Source of the DNA: an uncultured Eubacteriales bacterium | GTDB taxonomy: Bacteria > Bacillota > Clostridia > Christensenellales > UBA1242 | Length of the DNA: 52,181 bases | Assembly (NCBI GenBank): GCA_900557645.1 | Contig: USSZ01000001.1 | Location: forward strand, 1-52,181 | Reading direction: 5' to 3' | Part shown: positions 7,419 through 15,897 of the stretch, piece by piece | Layout: every line of letters starts with the position of its first letter | How positions within the stretch are numbered: the stretch's first letter is position 1 | Notes under the pieces: generated by a model | Told to the model about the DNA's origin: nothing | The model's input: only the letters and a program-made list of their open reading frames with translations | The model's database searches: none | Position numbers and translations under genes: made by a program

Positions 7419-7910
7419 ATGAAAAAGATTATTATAATAATTTTTATTAGTTTAATTTCATTTGTATTAATTGGTTGTGGTAACCATACTTTAGAGTATT
7501 CTTCAGTGTATAGAGATGATTATAAGACTGGTGGTAATATTGATTTTGAATATCAACCATTATCTCGAACGATAATTTTTGGAGGCGAAGGACAAGTTAT
7601 TCAATATTATGATAAAAATATTGTTAAAGGCTGGACAGAAGAGGGAAATAGAGTAGGCTTTAAAATAATACCACCTAAAGGTCTTGATAATTATCAATCT
7701 GGATATGCGATAATTGATAACAAAAAGATATTAAGTGATGAGTTTTATAAATCAAATGAAGATAATCAAGATTATATTGCACAATTTTTCCCTATTGTGA
7801 GAGAAGATAAAAAAGAAGTTATCATAAAAATAATTTGGCAAGATGGAGTAGATGCACAAATATATCATTTAGTTATAAAAGAAGGAACAATTTTTGGACA
7901 GAAAGGATAA
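7419..7910 (+). CDS. Putative lipoprotein, unknown function
   Basis: A 163-residue protein with a lipoprotein signal: MKK, a hydrophobic core (about 4-17) and the lipobox LIGC with Cys at 20. The mature part is beta-rich (FEYQPLSRTIIFGGEGQVIQYYDK ... GWTEEGNRVGFKI) and resembles a small ligand-binding or protease-inhibitor-like domain, but I recognise no family. AGAGG precedes the ATG. A hairpin overlapping the stop codon ends the unit, so it is transcribed alone. Confidence 0.65.
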   Translation: MKKIIIIIFISLISFVLIGCGNHTLEYSSVYRDDYKTGGNIDFEYQPLSRTIIFGGEGQVIQYYDKNIVKGWTEEGNRVGFKIIPPKGLDNYQSGYAIIDNKKILSDEFYKSNEDNQDYIAQFFPIVREDKKEVIIKIIWQDGVDAQIYHLVIKEGTIFGQKG

Positions 7911-7929
7911 ATTAATTTTATCCTTTTTT
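7902..7929 (+). terminator. Terminator overlapping the lipoprotein stop codon
   Basis: AAAGGATAAA/TTTATCCTTT perfect ten-pair stem with a five-base loop (7902-7926); the TAA stop lies within the 5' arm. Confidence 0.85.
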
Positions 7930-7970
7930 GTTTGTAAAGAATTAATTTTTATTTTTTATTTATTAATTTT

Positions 7971-7996
7971 GAGATATTGACATGAGATATTGACAT
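7971..7996 (+). repeat. Tandem direct repeat of 13 bases duplicating a -35 box
   Basis: GAGATATTGACAT occurs twice head to tail (7971-7983 and 7984-7996). Each copy holds a perfect TTGACA. Confidence 0.85.
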
Positions 7997-8017
7997 TGCT
8001 GGCAAGATGAGTATAAT
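7990..8017 (+). promoter_or_regulatory. Strong sigma-A promoter of the tandem-repeat gene
   Basis: TTGACA (7990-7995) in the second repeat copy, 16-base spacer, perfect TATAAT (8012-8017), then AGGAGG before the ATG at 8040. Confidence 0.8.
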
Positions 8018-8039
8018 ATAAATTAAATAGGAGGGATTT

Positions 8040-8897
8040 ATGGCAGATAAAAATTTTGAATATTTGATGAGTGATTTAGATAAAATTCAGCCAGTTGATT
8101 TAATGTCAGAAAAAACAACTATGAAAGAAGCAGTAAAATGGGCAAAATCTATTTTAAATTCAATAATAAATAATGGCATAAGGTCAATAAGTGATGAAAA
8201 TAGACAAATATTTTCTGATAAATTGAAAAAATTAGGTGCTTTAAATTTTGAACAACTTAAACAAACACCTTTCTTTGATAGTGAAAGTAAATCAGTAGAA
8301 GATATAATGTCTAAACAAGATAGCATAGAATTTCCATTATCAGCAATGGCTCAATTAGTTGATACTGATAAATCAACTTTTGATTTTGGTTTTAGTTTAA
8401 TATTTGATGGTGGAAAATCAAGTTGGGCGGGGACATGGATAAATGCTCAAAAAGAGAAAAGTGCAGACGAGAAATTTGTTGATATGCTGAAAGATTTGGA
8501 TAAAATTAAGCCTATTGATTTAATGTCAGATAAAACAACTATTGAAGAAGCAGTAGAATGGGCAAAAAGCATTGCACACGCAATAACAGACAATGAGGTA
8601 AGACGTATCTCTGATGATAATCATATTTTAGTTTCAGAAAAATTAAAAGAGTTAGGTGCTTTAAATTTTGAGCAACTTAAACAAACACCTTTCTTTGATA
8701 GTGAAAGTGAATCAGTAGGAGAGATAATGTCTAAACAAGATAGCATAGAATTTCCATTATCAGCAATGGCACAATTGATAGATACAAAAAATGATACTTT
8801 CAATATTGGTTTTGAAATGGCTTTCACTGGTGGAAAGTATAGTTGGATTAATGAATGGCTTGAAGCACAAGATGATATAGAAGAAGAAAATGAATAA
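8040..8897 (+). CDS. Two-repeat cytosolic protein, unknown function
   Basis: A 285-residue protein that is two copies of one 140-residue unit (residues 6-145 and 146-285). Each unit runs DLDKI-P-DLMS, KTT--EAV-WAKSI, then LGALNFEQLKQTPFFDSES, IMSKQDSIEFPLSAMAQL, and ends with a GG-K-SW motif. I recognise no family. There is no signal peptide or membrane segment. The protein is acidic. A consensus promoter, strong ribosome site and strong terminator suggest high expression of a single-gene unit. The middle of the unit is nearly identical between copies while the flanks differ strongly, so this part is under constraint or was recently homogenised. Confidence 0.7.
   Translation: MADKNFEYLMSDLDKIQPVDLMSEKTTMKEAVKWAKSILNSIINNGIRSISDENRQIFSDKLKKLGALNFEQLKQTPFFDSESKSVEDIMSKQDSIEFPLSAMAQLVDTDKSTFDFGFSLIFDGGKSSWAGTWINAQKEKSADEKFVDMLKDLDKIKPIDLMSDKTTIEEAVEWAKSIAHAITDNEVRRISDDNHILVSEKLKELGALNFEQLKQTPFFDSESESVGEIMSKQDSIEFPLSAMAQLIDTKNDTFNIGFEMAFTGGKYSWINEWLEAQDDIEEENE
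8055..8894 (+). repeat. In-frame tandem duplication, two 420-base units
   Basis: Units 8055-8474 and 8475-8894 are offset by exactly 420 bases. From 8232 and 8652 onward a stretch of nearly 120 bases differs at only about four positions, while the preceding bases (about 8150-8225 against 8570-8645) are strongly diverged. Confidence 0.9.
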
Positions 8898-8924
8898 AAA
8901 AGACGAATTAATTCGTCTTTTTTG
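8897..8924 (+). terminator. Terminator of the tandem-repeat gene
   Basis: AAAAAAGACGAATT/AATTCGTCTTTTTT perfect palindrome just behind the stop codon. Confidence 0.9.
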
Positions 8925-9020
8925 TATTAATATTGAAATAAATTAATTATGTTTTGTGATTAATAAAAAATCTACGATAATTTATTATCAAATTTTGTTA
9001 AAAAAAAATTAAATAATTAA

Positions 9021-9052
9021 AAAAACGGATATTTTTAATTATATCCGTTTTT
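9021..9052 (-). terminator. Terminator of tRNA-Glu
   Basis: AAAAACGGATAT/ATATCCGTTTTT stem with a short loop, immediately 3' of the tRNA on the minus strand. Confidence 0.85.
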
Positions 9053-9053
9053 A

Positions 9054-9128
9054 TGGTAGCCTCAAGGGGAATCGAACCCCTGATTCCGCCGTGAAAGGGC
9101 GATGTCTTAACCGCTTGACCATGAGGCC
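9054..9128 (-). tRNA. tRNA-Glu (anticodon UUC)
   Basis: The minus strand folds as a 75-base tRNA with CCA encoded. The anticodon stem-loop reads CGCCCT-TTC-ACGGCG, giving anticodon UUC. The T arm holds GGTTCGAATCC, and the acceptor stem GGCCTCA pairs with TGAGGCT (a G-U at the end pair). Promoter and terminator are both visible, so it is transcribed alone. Confidence 0.96.
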
Positions 9129-9166
9129 ATATATCAAAAATTAGGGAGTTTTTTTGATACTTTTCT

Positions 9167-9195
9167 ATTATAAGTGATAGAAAGCCTTATGTCAA
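9167..9195 (-). promoter_or_regulatory. Consensus promoter of tRNA-Glu
   Basis: On the minus strand TTGACA (9190-9195), 17-base spacer, TATAAT (9167-9172): a perfect sigma-A promoter, as expected for a stable RNA. Confidence 0.9.
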
Positions 9196-9230
9196 GCATT
9201 TTTTTTAAATTTTATAACTTTGTCGAAAAT

Positions 9231-9956
9231 TTATTTTATTTGATTTCTTGCAACAGCACAAGCATAAATTTCTTTTGCTCCTACAAGCAAACTCGCACAA
9301 ACTTCTAAAGTAGCCCCTGTAGTTACTACATCATCAACAAGAAGTATTCGTTTTCCTTTTATAGCATTTACATCTGTAAGTATTATACTATCTTTTAAAT
9401 TTTCTTGTCGCTGTTGATAATTTAATAATTTTTGATTTTTTGTAAGAACATTTTTACATAAAACTTCTTTGATTGGCTTATTAGTGATTTTACCTAATTG
9501 TTCAGCAATAAGCATTGCAGGGTTATATCCTCTCCGTTTTATTGTTTTTTTATGAGAAGGAACGGGGATTATTATATCAAAATTTAATTTTTCTTGATTT
9601 ATTCTCTCTGCAATAAGTTTTCCGAAAGGTTCGGCTAGATATTTTGCATTATCGCTTTTAAATTTAAGTAATGCTTGTCTTACTCTATTTTCATAATTTA
9701 AAGGACAAACGCATTTTATAAATGTTCGTTTTTTCTCTTTGCAATGATCACAAATGATATTACCTTCTTTAATTTGCATATCACATACAGTGCATCGATT
9801 ACCATTATTAAAGATGTTTGAATTAAGACATTCTTCACAAAAAGGAGTGTCAAAACTTGGAATATCTTTTCCACACAAAATACATTTTATTTTACTTGGA
9901 AATATCATTTCTAAAATTTTATCTTTTATAGTTAATAAATTATCTTTAAAATTCAT
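9231..9956 (-). CDS. comFC: ComFC-family phosphoribosyltransferase-like protein
   Basis: A 241-residue ComF/GntX-type protein. The N-terminal part carries zinc-binding pairs (CILC at about 20-23, FCEEC, CTVC, CDHC), and the C-terminal part is a type I phosphoribosyltransferase domain with the PRPP-binding loop VDDVVTTGAT (207-216). ComFC is needed for DNA uptake in naturally competent bacteria, acting in the cytosol with the ComFA helicase; here no comFA is adjacent. It lies 15 bases behind recD2 on the same strand, so the two are likely one transcript, a pairing that makes sense for handling single-stranded DNA. Confidence 0.92.
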   Translation of the reverse strand: MNFKDNLLTIKDKILEMIFPSKIKCILCGKDIPSFDTPFCEECLNSNIFNNGNRCTVCDMQIKEGNIICDHCKEKKRTFIKCVCPLNYENRVRQALLKFKSDNAKYLAEPFGKLIAERINQEKLNFDIIIPVPSHKKTIKRRGYNPAMLIAEQLGKITNKPIKEVLCKNVLTKNQKLLNYQQRQENLKDSIILTDVNAIKGKRILLVDDVVTTGATLEVCASLLVGAKEIYACAVARNQIK

Positions 9957-9971
9957 TTTTTATCCTTAGTT

Positions 9972-12209
9972 TTAATCAAAAAGTTCTTTTATTTTTTTGT
10001 CAGACAAAATAATTAAATCTTTTAGCAAAGTGAACCTTTGAACAGTATATTTGTTAGCAACCATTCTTTTTAAATTTGTTTGTTCTCCAACAATTACAAC
10101 CATTTTTTTTGCTCTTGTTACTGCTGTGTAAATTAAATTTCTAGTTAAAATCATGCTTGGGCCAGCAATAGCAGGAATTATGACTATATCAAATTCAGAG
10201 CCTTGACTTTTGTGTATTGTAATTGCATAAGCAAGAGAAAGTTGATTTATATCAGTTCTAGGATATATGCATCTTCGTCCGTCTTCAAACATGACAACCA
10301 TTTCATTGGTTTGAAAATCAATAAGTTCAATATAACCTATATCACCATTAAAAACACCTTCGCCTTCTTCTTCAATAAATCCATTCATTTTTTTCCAAAC
10401 AAGATTATAGTTATTTGTGGTTTGCATGACTTTATCACCAACTCTAAATATTGTATCTCCAACAGGAATTTCCATTTTGTTTATAGAAGGTGGATTTAGA
10501 TTTTGTTGCAGACTTTTATTTAAGTTGTCAATTCCACAAACTCCTGCTTTAAGAGGGGCAAGCACTTGAATTTGACTGCTTTCAAGACCTGTAAATTTTG
10601 GAAGTCTTGAAACAACCATATCAACAATAGAATTTTTGATGTCGTTTAATTCATGTTTTTCTTCAAAAAAGAAATCTTTTGACTGGTTGTTTATTAAAGG
10701 CATTTTACCAGAATTGATAAGGTGAGCATTTGTTATGATTAAACTATCATCACTTTGTCTAAAAATTTTAGTCAGCATTGAGATTTTAATTACGCCACTA
10801 TTTAAAATATCGGTGAGAACATTACCAGCACCAACGCTTGGAAGTTGGTCTTTATCACCAACAAGAATAAGTTTACAATCTCTTGGAAGAGCCTTGCAAA
10901 GATGATTCATTAAGGCAACATCTACCATGGATACCTCGTCAACAATGACAACATTAGTTTTAAATGTATTGTTTTCATTGTAAACAAATCTGCTTATTTT
11001 GGCTAGGTCGCCACTTGCAACTTCTAGTGCACGATGAATTGTTTTAGCCTCTTCCCCAGTGCTGTCGGACATTCTTTTTGCAGCCCGACCAGTAGGTGCT
11101 AAAAGCATAAACTTTTGATTATTTTCTTTTAAAATTTCAATTATGCATTTAATTATAGTGGTTTTTCCTGTTCCTGGGCCTCCTGTAATTACTGAAACAC
11201 CACTATTTATAGAATTTTTTATGGCGTTTTTTTGCTCTTCATGAAAGGATATGTGATTACGTTCTTCAAAATGTTTGATTTCATCTTCAAGATTAAGTTT
11301 GTTCACTATTTGAACAGTGTTTAAAAGTGTAAGTTTTTGAGCAACAGCATTTTCATAAAAATAATATTTTGATGGTATGATAATTTCGCTTTCATGATAC
11401 CACATAGTTATAACTGTTTTGTCTAGAGTTAAACTTGAAAGTGCTTCGTCATATAAATTTTGATTTGAATCAATATCAAGTTCTAAAAGATTAGATGCTT
11501 GATTCATTAAAACAGGTTTTGGAAGATAAGTATTTCCAGTTTTATCGACTGAAGATGATAGGGCATAGAGAAGACCAGCACGGACTCTATATTCACTATT
11601 TTGAGGGATTCCAATACTCTTGGCAATTTTATCTGCAGTCATAAAGCCAATTCCATCAATATCTTCGACAAGTCTATAAGGATTATTTTTCACTGTGTCA
11701 ACAGTCTTTGCACCATAAACTTCATAAATTTTGAGTGCCATATTAGTTGTAATGTTATATTTTTGTAAAAACATGACTGTATTTTGAAGTTTTTTGAGTT
11801 CTTTAAACTTATCTCCAATATCAAGAGCCTTTTTCATGCTTATATTTTTTACTTCAGCAAGCATTGAAGGATTCATTTCAATAATATCAAAAGTTTGTTC
11901 TTTAAAGTGATTTACAATATTTTTTGCAGTTACAGGTCCTACGCCTTTTATAAGGCCTGAAGATAAATATTTTTCTATTCCTGCAAGAGTTGTTGGAAGA
12001 ATTACTTCATAGGAATTGAAAGCAAATTGTCTCCCATATTTTGAGTTGTTGACAAATTCTCCTTCCAACGATAAATTCTCACCAATATTAGCATTGATGA
12101 GTTTTCCAACACAAATAACAGGTGTTGTATTATAATCAATTCCAAAAACAGTATAACCATTTTGTTCGTTTCGGAATATAATTTCTTCAATAGGTCCTTC
12201 AATTTGCAT
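9972..12209 (-). CDS. recD2: RecD2-type ATP-dependent DNA helicase
   Basis: A 745-residue superfamily 1B 5'-3' helicase of the RecD2 (RecD-like, no RecBC partner) type. The N-terminal part has the OB-like segment and helix-hairpin-helix pieces (LIKGVGPVTAKNIV; DIDGIGFMTADKIA). Walker A GGPGTGKT is near residue 342, Walker B follows as VVIVDEVSMVD, and the late motif AITIHKSQGSEFD is intact, as is the C-terminal UvrD-like VYTAVTRAKK-type segment. RecD2 helps repair stalled forks and mismatches. It has the usual length and is divergent from the MarR gene, with comFC behind it. Confidence 0.95.
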   Translation of the reverse strand: MQIEGPIEEIIFRNEQNGYTVFGIDYNTTPVICVGKLINANIGENLSLEGEFVNNSKYGRQFAFNSYEVILPTTLAGIEKYLSSGLIKGVGPVTAKNIVNHFKEQTFDIIEMNPSMLAEVKNISMKKALDIGDKFKELKKLQNTVMFLQKYNITTNMALKIYEVYGAKTVDTVKNNPYRLVEDIDGIGFMTADKIAKSIGIPQNSEYRVRAGLLYALSSSVDKTGNTYLPKPVLMNQASNLLELDIDSNQNLYDEALSSLTLDKTVITMWYHESEIIIPSKYYFYENAVAQKLTLLNTVQIVNKLNLEDEIKHFEERNHISFHEEQKNAIKNSINSGVSVITGGPGTGKTTIIKCIIEILKENNQKFMLLAPTGRAAKRMSDSTGEEAKTIHRALEVASGDLAKISRFVYNENNTFKTNVVIVDEVSMVDVALMNHLCKALPRDCKLILVGDKDQLPSVGAGNVLTDILNSGVIKISMLTKIFRQSDDSLIITNAHLINSGKMPLINNQSKDFFFEEKHELNDIKNSIVDMVVSRLPKFTGLESSQIQVLAPLKAGVCGIDNLNKSLQQNLNPPSINKMEIPVGDTIFRVGDKVMQTTNNYNLVWKKMNGFIEEEGEGVFNGDIGYIELIDFQTNEMVVMFEDGRRCIYPRTDINQLSLAYAITIHKSQGSEFDIVIIPAIAGPSMILTRNLIYTAVTRAKKMVVIVGEQTNLKRMVANKYTVQRFTLLKDLIILSDKKIKELFD

Positions 12210-12303
12210 ATTTATATTTTAATATCAATTATGCTTAAAATCAACTAAAAAAGGTTGCATTTAGAAGATTTTTTAATTATACTTATAATCAGAGAGATAC
12301 AAT

Positions 12304-12687
12304 ATGAAAAGAGCAGAAAAACTTATAGAAATTGAATCGTTATTAGAGAACTTGATGAAAAGCCGAAGAGATGGCAGTATTTTACGTATGAAGATTTTAT
12401 TTTTCGGACAAATTTATGAAAATCTTTCTGTAAGCATGATAATTGAAAAATTAGGAATAAAAAAGACTAATTTTGCTTTAATGACTTCTGCACTTGAAAA
12501 AGAAGGTTGTTTGGTAATAAAAAAATCAAGTATGGATAAAAGATGTCATGTTATAGAACTTACAGAGAAAGGGAAAAATGAACTTGATAATTATTTAAAA
12601 GAATTTGATAAGGCACTTGGTCCAACATCGCCTGATGTTGACTATGCAGTTGATGTTTTATGTAAATACTTAAATAAAATAGTTTAA
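12304..12687 (+). CDS. MarR-family winged-helix regulator
   Basis: A 127-residue MarR-type regulator. The winged-helix portion reads VSMIIEKLGIKKTNFALMTSALEKEGCLVIKKSSMDKRCHVIELTEKGKNELD, broken here only for description: recognition helix about 54-67, the wing with the family's D-R at SSMDKRCH, and the ELTEKG strand-turn. MarR proteins bind palindromes as dimers and respond to small phenolic or oxidative signals. TATAAT stands at 12284-12289 and an AGAGAG ribosome site follows. It is divergent from recD2 and precedes cysS by 170 bases, but its targets cannot be told. Confidence 0.82.
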   Translation: MKRAEKLIEIESLLENLMKSRRDGSILRMKILFFGQIYENLSVSMIIEKLGIKKTNFALMTSALEKEGCLVIKKSSMDKRCHVIELTEKGKNELDNYLKEFDKALGPTSPDVDYAVDVLCKYLNKIV

Positions 12688-12860
12688 CAACATATTCGTT
12701 ATAAATCATAATAAATAAAATAAATTAATTTTTTTAAATAAACATTGATAAATTTAATATAAATTTAAAATAACACATAATGTCGTAATATTATATTATA
12801 ATGTATAATTTAAAAGATACACTATAATAAAAAATCATAGATATATATAAAGGAGCAATA

Positions 12861-14231
12861 ATGCTAAAATTTTTTAATTCTCTCACAAGAAAAAAAGAGG
12901 AGTTTGTGCCTCATGGAGATGTTGTAAAAATGTATTCATGTGGACCTACTGTCTATTCGTATCCTCATATAGGTAATATGCGTGCTTATTTATTTATGGA
13001 TAATATTAGACGTGTATTAAAATATAATGGTTTTAAAATTGATGGAGTGATGAATATTACAGATGTAGGACATTTGACAAGTGATGCTGATGAAGGCGAA
13101 GATAAGATGCTTGTAGCAAGTCAAAAAGAAAATAAATCTCCATGGGAAATTGCTAAATTTTATACAGATATTTTCATGAAAGATGTAAAAAAACTAAATA
13201 TTGATTTACCAGAACATATTTGTCCAGCGACTACAGTTATTGATGATATAATAAACTTTGTTAAGGGACTTTTAGATAAAGGGTATGCATATCAAACAAG
13301 TAAAGGAATATATTTTGATATTTCAAAATTTGCAGGCTATGGTCAACTTGGCATGGACGTAAACAGTAAAAAAGCAGGTGCAAGAATAGAAGTTGATAAT
13401 GAAAAAAGACATCCTGCTGATTTCGCACTTTGGATAAAAGCACCTAAAGAGCATATTATGCAATGGGAAAGCCCTTGGGGAATGGGTTATCCAGGTTGGC
13501 ATATTGAGTGTTCGGCAATAGGCAAAAAATATTTAGGCGACTATATAGATATCCATACGGGAGGAGTAGATCATAAAACAATACACCATGAGAATGAAAT
13601 TGCCCAAAGTGATTGTTTGGAAGGACATAAAGTAGTTCATTTTTGGATGCATCTTGAATTTTTACAAATAGATGGTGGCAAGATGAGTAAAAGTCTTCAT
13701 AATGTTTTTACACTTGAAGATATAGAAAATAATGGTTTCAGCCCAGAAGATTTTAGATATTTTTATTTTAATGCACATTATTCAAAACAGCAAAATTTTA
13801 CTTATGATTCATTGATGTCAGCAAAAAATTCTTTAAAAAACTTAAAAAAGGCAGTAAGTGAACATAAAAATGGGGAATATAAACTTCCAGTCAATATTAA
13901 AAATCAATATGAAGAAGAGTTTTTAAACGCTATTAATGATGATTTGAATATGCCTGTTGCTTTAGCAGTTTGTCAAAAATTGTTAAAAGAAAAGAAGAGT
14001 AATGATGTTTATCTTCTAATGATGAAGTTTAATCAAATTTTAGGTCTTGATTTTGATGATAATAAAGAAAATCAAGATGTTCCTGAAGAAGTAAAGCGTA
14101 TTGCAGAAGAAAGATGGAAAGCAAAATTAGAGAAAAATTTTGCTTATGCAGACCAATTAAGGGAAAAATTGACAGAATTAGGATATAATGTGTTGGATAA
14201 AAGAGAAGGGTATTCTTTAGTAAAAATATAA
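12861..14231 (+). CDS. cysS: Cysteinyl-tRNA synthetase
   Basis: A 456-residue class I synthetase that charges tRNA-Cys. The zinc-site and HIGH region reads YSCGPTVYSYPHIGN (about 25-39); GWHIECSA and HHENEIAQ supply further zinc and substrate contacts; the KMSKS loop reads GGKMSKSLHN. The C-terminal anticodon-binding helices are present (RWKAKLEKNFAYADQLR). Length is normal. AAAGGAG precedes the ATG. No T-box leader is visible in the 170 bases upstream. A strong terminator follows, so it is a single-gene unit. Confidence 0.97.
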   Translation: MLKFFNSLTRKKEEFVPHGDVVKMYSCGPTVYSYPHIGNMRAYLFMDNIRRVLKYNGFKIDGVMNITDVGHLTSDADEGEDKMLVASQKENKSPWEIAKFYTDIFMKDVKKLNIDLPEHICPATTVIDDIINFVKGLLDKGYAYQTSKGIYFDISKFAGYGQLGMDVNSKKAGARIEVDNEKRHPADFALWIKAPKEHIMQWESPWGMGYPGWHIECSAIGKKYLGDYIDIHTGGVDHKTIHHENEIAQSDCLEGHKVVHFWMHLEFLQIDGGKMSKSLHNVFTLEDIENNGFSPEDFRYFYFNAHYSKQQNFTYDSLMSAKNSLKNLKKAVSEHKNGEYKLPVNIKNQYEEEFLNAINDDLNMPVALAVCQKLLKEKKSNDVYLLMMKFNQILGLDFDDNKENQDVPEEVKRIAEERWKAKLEKNFAYADQLREKLTELGYNVLDKREGYSLVKI

Positions 14232-14247
14232 TAACTATTTATTAAAA

Positions 14248-14283
14248 AAATCCATATTAAGCAAAATAATATGGATTTTTTTT
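14248..14283 (+). terminator. Terminator of cysS
   Basis: AAATCCATATTA (14248-14259) pairs with TAATATGGATTT (14267-14278), followed by T. Confidence 0.88.
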
Positions 14284-14390
14284 GTTTATAAATTGTTAGT
14301 TTAAAATTCTATTTATTTTAAAATTATTGCTTTATAAAATATTAAAATTTATTGGTTTTATATGAATTTTCGTTTATTATGTTTTAAACA

Positions 14391-14419
14391 TTGTAAAAAC
14401 ACGATAGTTATGGTATAAT
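14391..14419 (+). promoter_or_regulatory. Promoter of the ThyX-family gene
   Basis: TTGTAA (14391-14396), 17-base spacer, TATAAT (14414-14419); GGAGG follows before the ATG at 14443. Confidence 0.7.
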
Positions 14420-14442
14420 AAAAAAGTTGGAGGCAGAGAAAT

Positions 14443-15822
14443 ATGAAAATCAATATAAAGATGCATACAATTTTGAATGGTGAGAAAGGATGCTATACAA
14501 AAGATGAGTTGAGTGCAATAATTAGTAAAATATTAGATCAATATGGTGTAAATGAAGGATATTCAATAGGAAAAGATACATTTAATGAAATATTAGTAAA
14601 TGATATAGCAAATGAGTTTGCAAATAAGATTCCAAGAAATTATGACTATGATTTTAATCGTTTGGTTGCAGGGCTTATGGGTGCAACTTGCTATATGCCA
14701 GATTCTTTTGAAAAGTTAAATAAGAAGAAAAATGAAAGTATTTTAAATATTGCTTCGATAGTTGAAAATAGTGGACATCATTCCACATTTGGTCATTCTT
14801 TCTTAACTTTAGAAATTTCTGGAATTCCAAAAGCACTTGCAATGGTGATTAATAATGAACATGATTATAATACTAGTGAAAAATCAGCAAGATATACAGT
14901 CATGAAAGATATTGAACCTAGACAAAATCAACTTTATAATAAATGGCTTGAAATTTTTGAGAAAAAAATTAAAGATAAATATCCAGATGGAAGCAATTCT
15001 TTTTTTGATGAAAATGGTAAAAAAGCACATAAACTTGCACAAGAGAATGCAAGATATATGATTTCTGTTTTCACTCCAACCAATATGGTATACACGACTA
15101 ATTTTAGACAATTAAATTACATTTGCCATTGGATGGAAAAACAGATAGAAAAACCAACAAATAATTTTTATAAAGTGTTGAAAAATGATATGCAAGAATT
15201 TGTTGATTTTTGTAAAGATAATAATTTATATTCAGAAAAACTTACTGATGGAAAAGATAGAGATTTTTCATTGTTTGGAGATCCAATTTTAAAGAAAGAT
15301 TTTTCATCTAACTATCAATGTGCATATAAAATGTCGTTTGCTTGTCTTGCCCAAGAGCAACGCCATAGAACGATAGATTTTAATATAAATAGATTAAAAT
15401 TTGTTGATGATTTTTCAAAGAATAAAGAATTTTACATACCACCAATAATAAGAGATGATAAAGATTTAGTAGATGAATATCTAAAGGATATTTCGTCAGT
15501 TGCAGAGTTCTTGCCTCAGGGGACGATGATTGAAGTAGGAGAAAGGGGAACTTTTGAAAACTTTATTGCAAAGTCAAAAGAGAGAATATGTGCACAAGCA
15601 CAAAAAGAGATAAGAGATTTGACAGTTGAACAGGCAAAAGATTATTTAAGTCAATTGATTGAGGATAAAAATAATTGTGATGATGAACAGTTGAAAGAAA
15701 TTTATGAATCATATATAACAGATTTGTCAAAAAGAATAAAAGGTTCTAGATGCACTGCAGGATATAAATGTTCATCGCCTTGTTCTTTCAAACAAGGTAT
15801 AAATCTTGAAAGTGATGTGTAA
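14443..15822 (+). CDS. thyX: Two-module FAD-dependent thymidylate synthase family protein
   Basis: A 459-residue member of the ThyX family, which makes dTMP from dUMP with FAD and methylene-folate; ordinary ThyX is about half as long. Two ThyX-like modules are visible. Module 1 (about 60-160) has HHSTFGHSFLTLEISG, then a strand that keeps the end of the signature (E146, S148, R150, Y151) but has N138-E139-H140 where RHR belongs. Module 2 (about 290-400) has R307-H308-R309 and N314 but lacks the ExSxRY end, and later SVAEFLPQGTMIE resembles the family's LP-G-tail. C437, C443 and C447 form a Cys cluster near the C-terminus. No thyA is in the window, so this may be the cell's thymidylate synthase. 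Confidence 0.82.
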   Translation: MKINIKMHTILNGEKGCYTKDELSAIISKILDQYGVNEGYSIGKDTFNEILVNDIANEFANKIPRNYDYDFNRLVAGLMGATCYMPDSFEKLNKKKNESILNIASIVENSGHHSTFGHSFLTLEISGIPKALAMVINNEHDYNTSEKSARYTVMKDIEPRQNQLYNKWLEIFEKKIKDKYPDGSNSFFDENGKKAHKLAQENARYMISVFTPTNMVYTTNFRQLNYICHWMEKQIEKPTNNFYKVLKNDMQEFVDFCKDNNLYSEKLTDGKDRDFSLFGDPILKKDFSSNYQCAYKMSFACLAQEQRHRTIDFNINRLKFVDDFSKNKEFYIPPIIRDDKDLVDEYLKDISSVAEFLPQGTMIEVGERGTFENFIAKSKERICAQAQKEIRDLTVEQAKDYLSQLIEDKNNCDDEQLKEIYESYITDLSKRIKGSRCTAGYKCSSPCSFKQGINLESDV

Positions 15823-15834
15823 AAATAAAAAAAT

Positions 15835-15864
15835 AAAAAAGTTGGATTTAATCCAACTTTTTTT
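15835..15864. terminator. Bidirectional terminator between thyX and rplL
   Basis: AAAAAAGTTGGATT/AATCCAACTTTTTT palindrome with A and T runs on either side, serving convergent genes. Confidence 0.92.
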
Positions 15865-15897
15865 AACACAATATTCTTTAAATTTTTATAATTTGAT

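Noticed and set aside
8055..8894. Tandem repeat as part of a mobile or CRISPR-like element
   Set aside because: There are only two long in-frame units inside one gene, with no short spaced repeats, transposase or flanking duplications.
12690..12860. Possible T-box leader of cysS
   Set aside because: No T-box sequence, specifier loop or antiterminator was visible in the 170 bases.
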